A stretch of DNA of 64,000 nucleotides, taken from Prorocentrum cordatum (Eukaryota > Sar > Dinophyceae > Prorocentrales > Prorocentraceae). The notes under the pieces were generated by a model, which saw only the letters and a list, made by a program, of their open reading frames with translations, was not told the origin of the DNA and did not search any database. The stretch spans positions 269,589 through 333,588 of the forward strand of contig CAUYUJ010020170.1 of NCBI GenBank assembly GCA_963575745.1, read 5' to 3'. The position numbers and the translations under genes were made by a program. This document shows positions 45,501 through 55,830 of the stretch, one piece after another (position 1 is the stretch's first letter; every line of letters begins with the position of its first letter).

Positions 45501-46122
45501 CTTTTCCCCTGCTTTTTGCCTGCACGAACTGAAGCTCTTCGTAGAAGCGTTCTCGAGCACGAGCATATTTTGGAACGGAGCATGGAGCGTACACCGCCAG
45601 GAGGGTAAGGCCTCGACGGCGGCCCACCCGAAGGACAGGGACAGCCATGCACCTGATGCCCTTACGCTCCTGACCTCCTCTCACTACCACGTCCTCCCCA
45701 TCCGTCCATTCCCTAGCCAACTCTCCCCTCAATGCAATCCCTACCTTCCCTCTTACTACAAGGGTCCACCGAATCCCCCCATCTTCGTATTCACGGACCC
45801 CGTTCTTCTGGAGATCTAGATCGGAGAGCAGGCGGAGTTGCCACCGACGAGTGTTCATCAACGTGAACAGACACTCTGCCTTGAACTCCTGGTTCATGGC
45901 CTGATCGCCTGCTCCGAATCTCTGGGTATTCCAAGTGCCCCCAGGAATATAGCGTGTGACGTCCTTGCGTTTCCGTGTCTGTCTACGCTGAAGCGACAAG
46001 TTGCTCAACGCCAGGGATCGTTTCATGTTTCTCTTCCTCTTCCGAGCTTTCCTACGTTCCTCTTTGCGACGCAAAGTCCTACGCTGGCAACGTGTCCCAC
46101 CTGCCGGTGTCGATGGGTCCAA
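42540..46122 (-). pseudogene. LINE-type retrotransposon: endonuclease, reverse transcriptase and C2H2 finger, frame-broken
   Basis: Read on minus. 46122-45406: endonuclease/exonuclease/phosphatase (AP-type) fold, start WNTQRF, LLAVYAP, and catalytic GDFNAEVG at about 45466-45489. 45479-44931: its second half, ATWWHVR, HQLDHFLARP, and SPYTDHEPVEI near 45083-45115. 44845-44456: charged linker. 44443-43774: RT fingers and palm (AEWRVGLVVPLWKRKG; FFDIEKAP at about 43963-43993, where motif A normally reads FID..KA). 43847-42990: GFADDAMIAG, with FADD motif C near 43551-43580, then thumb. 42760-42580: a C2H2-like YECPVCRQFF finger. At least four frame changes are needed, so it is a dead copy (or indel-rich assembly). 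It is a different lineage from the 12.4-18.5 kb element, which lacks this endonuclease and has YLDD. Confidence 0.82.
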
Positions 46123-46885
46123 AAGGCACCCTTCCGAAGAGACCGAAAAACGTACGCCAGACGGCGCGCCTGGACCACGGGCGTCGCCGGTTCCGCTCCC
46201 GCCTGGGGAGAGGTCCGAAGACCCAACCGTCCCATGGCGAGTGTGGGACGAGGAGTGCTGTGTACTCCCGCCCCCGAACTGGATGTGATTGCCGGTGGAA
46301 GGTCCGTCCGAGCGCCAGAAAAAGAGACCCCATCCCCAAAGACCACGGACCTACCACCCCAAGAGGCGCAAGAGGGGGCGCCCCCGAGAGGGCATGGGTC
46401 AGCCGTATCCCCTCCCTCCCCCTCCCCTCCTCCTCCTCCTCCTTGGTCCCTCACCCCGACGGCCCGAGAAAGCATGATGTTGGGGCGGGGACGAGTGGAG
46501 GGGGATGATGATAGGGTGGATGATACGTTGTCCCAGGTGCAGCCAACGCCGCTCTCTTCCTTGGGAGGCCTTAACTTTCCCTTGGCTCCTCGAATTTCTG
46601 GAGCGGCCTGACGAGGAGGCCTGTGTACATGCACCTGCTCGGTGAGAGGTTGCTGTCATGTCGGCAAGCGTCTGTACGAGCCTGCCGCGAGAGTACAGCC
46701 GTTTTTCGCCAGACCCCTTTAATTGTTCATGTGCGCGTCACACGTCTTTTTATAGTTTTGGAGTTTCCCGGGCTCTCTCCGAGCCTCTCGCGGGCGTCTT
46801 GGGTGCGTCGGCGTCTTCTTGGGGGCTTGCTGGCGCTCGTAAGGCTCTCTCGGGGCCCACTCCCGAGCAGCGGAGGTTCCTGGGA

Positions 46886-46975
46886 GGATGAGGAGTAGGA
46901 GGAGGAGGAGGAGGAGGAGGAGGAGGAGGAGGAGTAGGAGGAGGAGGAGGAGGAAAGGGAGGAGGAGGAGGACTG
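46886..46975 (+). repeat. GGA tract
   Basis: (GGA)n, ~90 bp. 46980-47590 downstream shows no recognisable gene; a short non-repetitive minus frame (47243-47473) has no known domain. Confidence 0.95.
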
Positions 46976-47596
46976 CAAGGCCTACACAGGCTATGACTTA
47001 TTGTGCATCTCACTCCTCGGCTTATCTTCCTACATTCCCATGTACTGTGCCACTGGCACATACACTCAAAATAGACAAGGATTGGAGGACGGATACACGT
47101 ATTGATGGGGGTGGAGATGTCATTCAGTCCAGGGCAACAGCCCGAACATTGCATTGCCTAGCGCACTTTCACTGCCGAGCCGCGACGACACTGACTACTA
47201 ATGTTAACGTTATTATGTATTATGCTGGTATCGTGATCCTACTCAGGTGAATGTCGTCACACCTGGCGGGTGCCTACTCTCATTCATAATCTTCTCCTGT
47301 GCTCGTATTTCCACACTGTCCGCGGTGTCCGCCAAGTGTCTTTGACCCGGGTCGCTCTTGCACGTTTTCTTTTTTGACATCCCAAACGCCACAGCTTCTT
47401 GCTCAGGTTGGTCCAACATAAACAGGAGGAGACGTACACTGATAGGCGGGAAGCCACGGGACCAGTTCTCCAAGAGCTGCGTCCAGTAGGTGTTTTTTTG
47501 TGGCTAGGGACCCGTGACAATCAACCCAACGACCAGGGGTCCCCCTTAGTGGCGGGGGTGGGGAATTATTTGGGTGCCCCGGGCCTTTGTTGAGGC

Positions 47597-47870
47597 GGTG
47601 GAGGAGGAGGAGGAGGAGGAGGAGGAGGACGAGGATGAGCACGAGGACGAGGACAAGGAGGAGGCGGAGGCGGAGGGCGAGGGGGAGCGGGAGGAGGAGG
47701 AGGAGGAGGAGGAGGTCCAGGAGGAGGAGAAGGAGGAGGAGGAGGAAGAGGAGGAGGAGCAGGAGGCGGAGGCGGAGGGAGAGGGGGAAGAGGAGGAGGA
47801 GGAGGACGAGGAGGAGGAGGAGGAGAAAGAGGAGGAGGAGGAGGAGGAGGAGGAGGAGGAGGAGTCGGAC
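47597..47870 (+). repeat. GAG/GGA tract
   Basis: ~270 bp, with AGG/CGAGG interruptions, ending where the RT remnant begins. Long open frames here are poly-Glu or poly-Arg artefacts. Confidence 0.95.
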
Positions 47871-47949
47871 GGTGGCAGATTGCGAGAGATGTGGATTGCC
47901 CAATTGCAGCGATACGGTACAGCCTGAATTCCTACAAGCGGCCGAGAAG

Positions 47950-49310
47950 AATTGCATTATAGGGCTTGGTTTGGAATCAGATATTTGCGCAGCGGGATAT
48001 TATCGCGGGTACAGCGACAGCAACGTTTGAGGTGAACATGTATGCATTAATATGCGTCCATGCTTGGCATGCGTACAATGTCGTGGATACGTCGGATGTC
48101 GGGTTGAGTACGCTCACGCTGCACATCGACGATTTCGGGCTGAACGTGACGACCCCATCTTTGTTTTATATTTGCGCGCAATCCATGTACCAGAAGGCCA
48201 CAGTCTATGCCAGGCTGGTGTATGAGTTGATGGGGATGCCGCTGGCCTTAGACAAACTTATGTGTGCTGGGGCGACCAGTCCTTCAGTTGCAGTTTGCAA
48301 AGCTTCCCTGGGTGACCTAGCAGGGAGGGCGCAGGTGGCAGTCAGCAGCTTGGGGGTGGATTTTTGCCAGGCTCACATCGGGCCAAAGCAGGACATGGAC
48401 GAGTTAGGAGTACACGTGCTGCTTGCCCCAAGTATCGCACGAGGAAGTTGGCAGGCATGATAGGTTCTCATCGTGCGAGAGCGAGGATCTTCTTTGCAGG
48501 GATTCAGGCAACTGTTACATATGGACGCGAGGTGGTGGGGCACACGCCCTCAGAGATCCTGTTCTTGAGACGCGCTGGAGCCAAGGCCTTAGGCTTTTTG
48601 GGTGGTGCTCGTGATGCTGGGTGGAGCGTGTACCCCCGACAATGATCCGATATTGAAGGCTGCTGCTACACTGCAACGGTATGCGAAGGAACGGTGGCAG
48701 GCGTCGGACGCAGATCTCCTGCAGGGAGATCGGCCCACCGCTCAGGAGGTGTCCAGGGGGTTCCACCTCACAATCGGAAAACTCAAAGATGCACCAGGCG
48801 CCTTTGGAGGAAGAGTGTCACGGGACCCCTGTCCGACATACACTTGTGGTTGAAGGAGGCAGGCTGGGAAACTCCGAGCCCAGGGATTGCCATTGGATCT
48901 GACAGGACGCAGCACCATTTGACTGCCATCCCGCCTAAGCAGATTGCCGCGAGTTTTGTCAAGGATTTGAAGAAACGTTTTTTCTGTGTTTGCCGTCTGC
49001 GGTGACCAGGGCTCTAGCGGAGTTCGCTGACCCCAGGGCCCTGGAGATGCGCAGCCAATGGCTTTGGCCCCCGGGCCCGCGCAGACTGCTAAACGGCGAG
49101 ACGTCCCCCAAGAAGTTTAAAGGCCTGCCTGTGCAAGTAGTTACGGGTAGATATCCCGCGTGTCTGACGCTCCACAGATGGGGGTACCAGACCGACGGGA
49201 ATTGTCCAACATGCGGAAACCCGATTCAATGTTTCACCGAGCCTGGGAGCGTCCGAGTTTTAGAGGCTGGGTGCGAAGGCCAGGGCGATGAAATTAGGGC
49301 CATGGCCTTC
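47950..49310 (+). pseudogene. Reverse transcriptase remnant, third lineage
   Basis: From about 47966 the frame gives IIAGTATATFEVNMYALI (typical just before the catalytic loop in this dinoflagellate RT group), then LHIDDFGLN with the Asp pair at 48128-48133 (motif C reads IDD). SLGVDFCQAH follows, then TAG-ended frame at 48458. The next pieces are in other frames: ATVTYGREVVG and FLRRAGAKALGFLGGARDAG (48455-48645), NDPILKAAATLQRYAKERW (from about 48640), GPLSDIHLWLKEAGWETPSP (from about 48825), and GRYPACLTLHRWGYQTDGNC (about 49146-49206), a C-terminal Cys region. The N-terminal half of the RT is missing, replaced by the GAG tract. Confidence 0.75.
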
Positions 49311-49579
49311 ACCACGGACAAGGAGATCCCCTCTCCTCCCCCTCCCTTTGGGTGGCTTCTCCTACGATATCTTGAAAGCCCAAGGAGGAGCCCGAGGTCT
49401 TGTTTGTAATGCAAGCGGCTTTTCCCAACCATCCTGCGGTGTTGGGTCTTCGTTTTGAAGAGACACTGCCCCGCGTCACTCCTCCTCTCCTCTCCTGTTC
49501 CCCCTCCTCCTCCCTCCTCCCGCAGGAACGCCGCCCTCTCTCCTCTCGTCTCCTCTCCTCTCCTCTCCTCTCCTCTCCA

Positions 49580-51465
49580 CTTCGGCGAACCCCTCGCGCG
49601 TTTCGTGGCCCCGCAGGGAGCTCCACCGAAGACCCCAATGGCTGCGTTCGCATGCGCCCACCGCGCCCATGTCGACACACCTCTCACACGTGTCGCGGCC
49701 CCACAGGGATCTCCACTGAAGGCCCCAGTGGCTGCGTTCGCATGCGCCTACCGCACTCATTTCTGCGCACACCCCACACGTTTCGTGGCCCCGTATGGAA
49801 CCCCACCGAAGGCCCCAGTGGCTGCGTTCGCATGCGCCCACCGCGCCCATTTCGGCACACCTCTCACACGTTTCGTGGCCCCACAGGGAGCTCCACCGAA
49901 GACCCCAGTGGCTGCGTTCGCACGCGCCCACCTCGCCCAGTTCGGCACGCCTCTCACACGTTTCGCGGCCCCGCAGGGATCTCCACCGAAGGCCCTGGCG
50001 GCTGCGTTCGCATGCGCCCACCGCGCCCATGTCGACAAACCTCTCACACGTGTCGCGGCCCCACAGGGAACTCCACCGAAGGCCCCAGTGGCTGCATTCG
50101 CATGCGCCCGCCGCACTCATTTGGGCAAACCCCTCACACGTTTCGTGGCCCCGTAGGGAGCTCCACCGAAGGCCCCAGTGGCTGCGTTCGCATGCGCCCA
50201 CCGCGCTCATTTCGGCACACCGTTCGCACGTTTCGCGGCCCCACAGGGAGCTCAACCCAGGGCCATCATATGGTTGCGTTCGCATGCGCGCGCTGCTTCG
50301 GTACACTCCTCACACGCTTCGTGGCCCCGTAGGGAGCTCCACCGAAGGCTCCAGCGGCTGCGTTCGCATGCGCCCACCGCGCCCATGTCGGGACACCTCT
50401 CACACGTTTCGTGGCCCACAAGGAGCTCCCACCGAAGGCCCCAGCGGTTGCGTTCGCACGCGCTCACCGCACCCATTTCTGCACCCACCCCGCACGTTTC
50501 GTGGCCCCACATGGAACCCCACCGAAGGCCCCGGCGGCTGCGTTTGCATGCGCCCGCCGCACCCAGTTCGGCGCACCCCTCACACGTTTCGTGGCCCCGC
50601 AGGGAGCTCCACCGAAGACCCCAATGGCTGCGTTCGCATGCGCCCACCGCGCCCATGTCGACACACCTCTCACACGTTTCGTGGGCCCACAGGGAGTTCC
50701 ACCGAAGGCCCCAGTTGCTGCGTTCGCATGCGCCCACCGCGCCCATTTCGGTACACCCCTCACACGTTTCGTGGCCCCACAGGGAGCTCCACCGAAGACC
50801 CCAGTGGCTGCGTTCGCACGCGCCCACCTCACCCAGTTCGGCACACCCCTCACACGTTTCGTGGCCCCGCAGGGAACTCCACCGAAGGCCTCAGTGGCTG
50901 CGTTTGCATGCGCCCACCGCGCCCATTTCGGCACACCATTCACACGTTTCGTGACCCCACAGGGAGCTCCACCGAAGGCCGCAACGGCTGCGTTCGCATG
51001 CGCCCACCGCACCCATTTCGGTACATTCCTCATGTTTCGTGGCCCCGTAGGGAGATCCACCGAAGGCCCCAGTGGTTGCGTTCGCATGCGCCCGCCGCGC
51101 CCATTTCAACACACCCCTCGCACGTTTCGTGGCTCCACAGGGAACCCCACCGAAGGCTGCAGTGGCTGCGTTCGCATGCGCCCACCGCACCGATTTCGGC
51201 ACCCCCCCACACGTTTCGTGGCTCCACAGGGAGCCCCACCGAAGGCCCCAATGGCTGCGTTTTCACGCGCCCACCTCACCCAGTCCGGCACACCACTCAC
51301 GCGTTTCGTGGCCCCAGAGGGAGCTCCACCGAAGGCCCCTGTGGCTGCGTTCCAATGCGCCCACGGCCCCAATGTCGGCGCACCCCTCGCACGTTTCGCG
51401 GCCCCACAGGGAGCTCCACCGAAGGCCCTTGCACAGCCCTCATACGTTTCGTGACCCCTTAGGGA
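49580..51465. repeat. 90-bp tandem array, ~21 copies
   Basis: CTCACACGTTTCGTGGCCCC, CAGGGAGCTCCACCGAAGG, CCCCAGTGGCTGCGTTCGC and ATGCGCCCACCGCGCCCAT make up the unit; ctctcacacg recurs at 49861, 49951 and 50041, exactly 90 bp. Because 90 is a multiple of three, frames stay open for up to 555 codons on plus and up to 276 on minus. Substitutions fall in all codon positions of each frame and some units carry TAG in the CGP frame, so I see no coding selection. Confidence 0.93.
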
Positions 51466-52605
51466 TTGCCACCGAAGAAGATATTTCACATTTGCGGTTC
51501 GCACAACTGCATATGGTTGGGTCTTTCGCCAGGATAATTTTGCATACAGCTTGTCTTCAGTAGGTCAGGTCGACGTCGCTGCAGTGGCGGAAGCTGTTGC
51601 GATGGAGCTATTCCACGGGTCGCGCGGGCTAGTCGGGCGGCGGTGGAAGTGGCGGCCAAGGGGCGCCTAGTCAAGGGCATCTGCGGGCCTGTGCCGGACG
51701 GGATCCCACATACCTCCTCGGCCGCCGAGCACCACGCCGCTTGCGTGTTTCAGAGGTTTTTGGGGCCCCCATGCCCTGTGGAACCCACCTAGGAGTCGCC
51801 CTTGATGAGCGTTGGTCTCGGGGCCGTTCTTCATTCTGATTGTGCCGCTGTTGTGTGGGGAGCCACTGACAGCCTGTAGGCCAAGCGCCAGTCGCCGCCG
51901 CGCGCTAGGCTCTGCAGAATAACTGGCAAGGCTCACCGTCAAGAAGAGCAGGCCACCAGTAGAGATGATTTTTGCCATATCACAGGCAACATGCTGGCCG
52001 ACCACCATGCATGCCAAGGTGGCGGCTAGATCCAATGATATGTGCGTGGCCGATTTGAAAACCTTCGCTGGCGCTCGCGTGTCATCCAAGAAGGTAGCCA
52101 ATAATTTGCTTCAGGTCCTGGTGGAGTGGCCGCCCTTGAAGGGCCTCCATGGAGCCCTGGCCAGGCCGCGCAGCGCCCGCGCGTTTCCTGCCCCTCCCAG
52201 GCCTCGCGACCCCACGCGGGGTGGCGTCCGCTGAAGGTGCAGGCAGTGCCATAGGTCTGGACCGCGTCGTTTGGCCAACTCTAGGTGCTTCGACTTGCGC
52301 CCGTCTCTAGAGGATTTGGTTGTCTCGGCTGCGAGACTTGGATCTCCTCGCTCCCTGTGGGCCGCGGTGGTTGCCAAGTCGGAAGGGCCTCTCAGTTTTT
52401 GCGGGAGGTGAGTCCCGGAGTCTTTGCGTAAATTTTCACGCTCTTGGCCCATCCATGCTCCCTTCGTTCCGCTGTCCTTTTCAGGCGCCTCTCAATCCAG
52501 GCTTCTGCGCTGCCTCAGGGAAAGCCCCCGGATCCGACGTCGAGGCGCCTCTTCTGCTCGTTTGCGAGCTTGTTCGGGAGAGACAACGAATGGCGCAGCG
52601 GAGCA
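51466..52605. other. Intergenic, no recognisable gene
   Basis: Non-repetitive sequence with short frames on both strands and no known domain. Confidence 0.5.
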
Positions 52606-52817
52606 AAGAAACAGGAGGGGGAGGAGGAGGAGGAGGAGGAAAAGGAGGAGGAGGAGGAGGAGGAGGAAGAGGAGGAGGAGGAGGAGGAGGAGGAAGGGAG
52701 GAGGGGGAGGAGGGGGAGGAGGGGGAGGAGGGGGAGGAGGGGGAGGAGGGGGAGGAGGGGGAGGAGGGGGAGGAGGGGGAGGAGGAGGGGGAGGAGGAGG
52801 AGGAGGAGGAGGAGGAG

Positions 52818-52849
<32 letters not shown>

Positions 52850-52885
52850 GGAGGAGGAAGAGGAGGAGGAGGAGGAAGAGGAGGA
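52606..52885 (+). repeat. GGA / GAGGAGGGG tract
   Basis: (GGA)n with a 9-bp GAGGAGGGG-type subarray (52705-52790). Confidence 0.96.
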
Positions 52886-52892
52886 ATCAGAA

Positions 52893-52904
52893 TAAGTGTA
52901 ATAA

Positions 52905-52938
<34 letters not shown>

Positions 52939-53492
52939 AATCATAATAATAATAAAAAGAAGAAGAAGGAGGAGGAGGAGGAGGAGGAGGAATAAGAAGA
53001 AGCAACAGCGGAATCATAAGCAGAAGCAAAAGAAGAATAATAACAAGAAACATAAGACTAATATGAAGAACAATTATAAACATACTAATAATAATATTAA
53101 TAATAATACTCATAATAATTATTATCACAGGAATGATACTAATAAGAATAATTATACTCAAACTAATAGTAAGAATACTAATAATATGAAGCAAAATAAT
53201 ACTAACCATACTAACAATCATAAGACTATTAATGATAATAACAAGACGAAGAATCATAATAATACGAATAGTAAGACCAATAATAAGAATAAGAAGAAAC
53301 AGAATAATAATACTAAGAATAATAAGAAGAATAAGGGGATGAATAATAATAGTAATAATAATAATGACAATAAGACGAATATGAATAATAATAAACATAA
53401 TAAGAGGAAACATAATAATAACAACAATAATCATAACAATAATAATATTACTACTAATATTACTAATAGTAATAGTAGTAATAATAGTAATC

Positions 53493-53532
<40 letters not shown>

Positions 53533-53630
53533 GAAGAAGAATGATAAGAATGATAATAACAATAATACTAATAATACCAATAATGATAATACTAATAATA
53601 TTATTAATAATAATCACCATCATCAAATAA
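52893..53630 (+). repeat. AAT-rich trinucleotide tract
   Basis: ~740 bp of AAT/AAG/ACT triplets with constant phase, AT-rich in an otherwise GC-rich window. It is open on plus as an Asn/Lys/Thr polymer (52424-53794) and on minus as an Ile/Leu polymer. Flanked on both sides by GGA tracts (52606-52885; 53636-53710). Confidence 0.93.
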
Positions 53631-53759
53631 GAGGAGGGGGAGGCGGAGGAGGAGGAGGAGGAGGAGGAAGAGGAGGAGGAGGAGGAGGAGGAGGAAGAGG
53701 AGGACGAGGAGCGGGCCACTGCGCGACGAGCCGCGGCCTCCTGGGTTGGCTGGGCCGCC

Positions 53760-54760
53760 TGCGTGTCCAGCGCGGCCGCCGATTTAGACGCTGACTCCCT
53801 GCTCGAGCTCCTGAACGGGGCGCCGCGACTCGGCGATGCCCGCTCCGACGCGCGGACAGCGCTCCCCTTCCAGGGCGCGGGCCCCGCGCCGGGCGTTTCC
53901 CTGCTGGGCGCCCTGCAGCACTCGGCGAAACAGAGCATTCTCGTGCAAGCTGTGCAAAAGAAAACCCACGCTGGCTCGCGGCAGCGTTTGCGCAGCTGCG
54001 AGGGGGCGACGCGGGGTTCCTCGGCAACCCGAACGATCCCGCGTGCTCGATGGAGGACGCTCTCTGGGCCGCGGGGCTCCGTGCCCGCGCGCGTTTGCCC
54101 GGGCCCGAATGCGCCCGGGCGGAGCTCCAGACGGCCGCGCAGACCTGCCAGAACCGCCCTGCCGCCCAAGGGGGCCAGGGCGCGCTCTGCGGACAGCCGC
54201 TGGACGAGCAGGGCACGCGCGCGGCCGCCTTCGCGCTGGGCGGCGGGGTGGAGCGCCGCCGCGCCAGCCTCGAGAATGGGGTGGCCGGCTTGGTCCGACG
54301 CTGGCTACGCCAGGGGCCGCTGACGGAGCAGCGGGCGCCGGCCTCGGACCGCGTCCGCGCCCGGCGGTCGTCGGGCCCGCCAGGCGCGGATCTGGTCGAG
54401 CGCGCCGTCCTTGACGTCGAGCATAATGACGGGGCCGGCCGCCAATGGATGGACGCGTCGGTCCGGCACCCGGCGGCGCAGGACGCGGCGGCGGCCGCGG
54501 CGCGCCAGCCCGGCGAGGCCGCCACGAAAGGGAAGGCGCCAGAAGCACGCCAGGGGTCCATGGGGACCGCCTGACACCCTTACTTGGAGACCCCGGCGTC
54601 GCTTTGGCGGCGAGGCCGGGCAGCGGCTCCTCTGGCAAACGCGGGTCCTGCCAGTGGACTGGCAGCAAGCAGGGCCCACAAAGGCCTACAAGGTCGTGAG
54701 CTGCGCGGCCCATGCGCAGCTGGCACTGCAGCGCCGACGGGCAGCTGGGCTGACTTGACC
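53760..54760 (+). pseudogene. Reverse transcriptase C-terminal fragment
   Basis: 54050-54574 gives FALGGGVERRRASLENGVAG, then AVLDVEHNDGAGRQWMDASV and AAARQPGEAATKGKAPEA. Shifted frames continue with GDRLTPLLGDPGVALAARPG (54560-54620) and KAYKVVSCAAHAQLALQRRR (about 54690-54750). This order (D-x-RRW-x-D-V-S-V-R, an A-G-A-A-xx-K stretch, then a YK.V...QLALQRRAAGL end) matches the C-terminus I recall for dinoflagellate non-LTR RTs. The catalytic domain is absent on the left, where the GGA/AAT tracts lie. Confidence 0.6.
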
Positions 54761-54794
54761 GCGCCAGGCCCCCGGGGCCATGTCCCAGCTTTCT

Positions 54795-54955
54795 AGGCCC
54801 TTTTCCTTCTTCTTCTTCCTCTTCCTCCTCCTCCTCCTCCTCCTCCTCCTCCTCCTCCTCCTCCGCATCCCCCTCCGCATCCCCCATCCTCCTCCTCCTT
54901 CCTCCCCCTCCTTCTCCTCCTCCTCCTCCTCCTCCTCCTCCTCTTCCTCCTCCAC
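54795..54955. repeat. CCT tract
   Basis: (CCT)n and CTTCTT runs, bordering copy B of the ~500-bp dispersed repeat. Confidence 0.95.
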
Positions 54956-55500
54956 ATTTATTCAATGTGAAAACTATTTTCCCTCTTCCCCTGATGACGG
55001 TTTGAAAGTGTCCGACCCCCCCCCCCCCGCGTACTGTTCTTTTACACGCAGGTTTCCCCGGAGTTGGGTTTTCGCTTGTATTTATATCAAGGCGCCGCTC
55101 TCGCTGAGGCGCCTGCCTCATTTACGGGCCCCGCTCGTTCCGAATCGTGTTCCCGCTGCAGCGCTGGCCTCATTTCCGCGCTTCCTCTCGTTCCGAATCG
55201 TGCTCCCGCTGCAGCGCTGGCCTTATTTCCGCGCTTCCGCTCGTTTCGACTCGTGCTCCCGCTGCAGCGCTGGCGTCATTTCCCGTGCCATGCCACGGCG
55301 TGCAATGCAATGCTATGTTGATACTACGCTTTGCTGTGCTTTTCTACGCCATGCCACGCCGTGCTCTACAATGCATCGCGTACCCTTTCGAGATCATTGC
55401 CTTGTTCGACATCCGACTGCGCGAGTAGAGAGGGGATCTGCGCCACGGTAGGGGATGGAAGGGAGGGGTAGGATGTCAGATATGACGCGAGCGCACCTAG
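54950..55500 (-). mobile_element. Dispersed ~500-bp repeat, copy B (inverted relative to 32560-33110)
   Basis: CCCCTGATGACGGTTTG, CACGCAGGTTTCCCCGGAGT, three ~54-bp units with CGTGCTCCCGCTGCAGCGC, TACGCCATGCCACGCCGTGC, GATCATTGCCTTG, GGGATCTGCGCCACGGTAGG and GCGAGCGCACCTAGCT are the reverse complement of copy A. A 15-bp insertion (GATGTCAGATATGAC near 55480) distinguishes this copy. Confidence 0.85.
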
Positions 55501-55830
55501 CTTGCCCCCCCCCCTCTTCCTCCTCCTCTTAGCCCCAAGGCCGCTCAAGGCCGCTGTGGGGCCGCTGCGACGGCCGCCGCCCCCCCCCCCCCCGCCCCCC
55601 CCCTGGCCCCCTCGGCCCGCGTTGATGCGAGCGCCCGGTGGCTTCCTCCAGCGATGGCCCGCAACTCGTCCAGCATCCTCGCGGTGGCCCTGTGCCCGGC
55701 GGCCTTCGGGGCCATGTCCTCGCCGGCGTTCGCGGGCGGCCCTTCGCGCCTGCGGCCGCCCAGTCGCAGCCGGACCAGGCGGCCCAGGCGGCCCTCGCGG
55801 GCGCGATCCCGGCGGCGCCCGCAAGCGCAG

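Noticed and set aside
49580-51465. CRISPR-like regular repeat
   Set aside because: The whole 90-bp unit is repeated without unique spacers; it is a satellite in a eukaryotic context.
52424-53794. 456-codon frame with poly-Gly and poly-Asn
   Set aside because: Translation of GGA and AAT tracts; no unique sequence of length and no domain.
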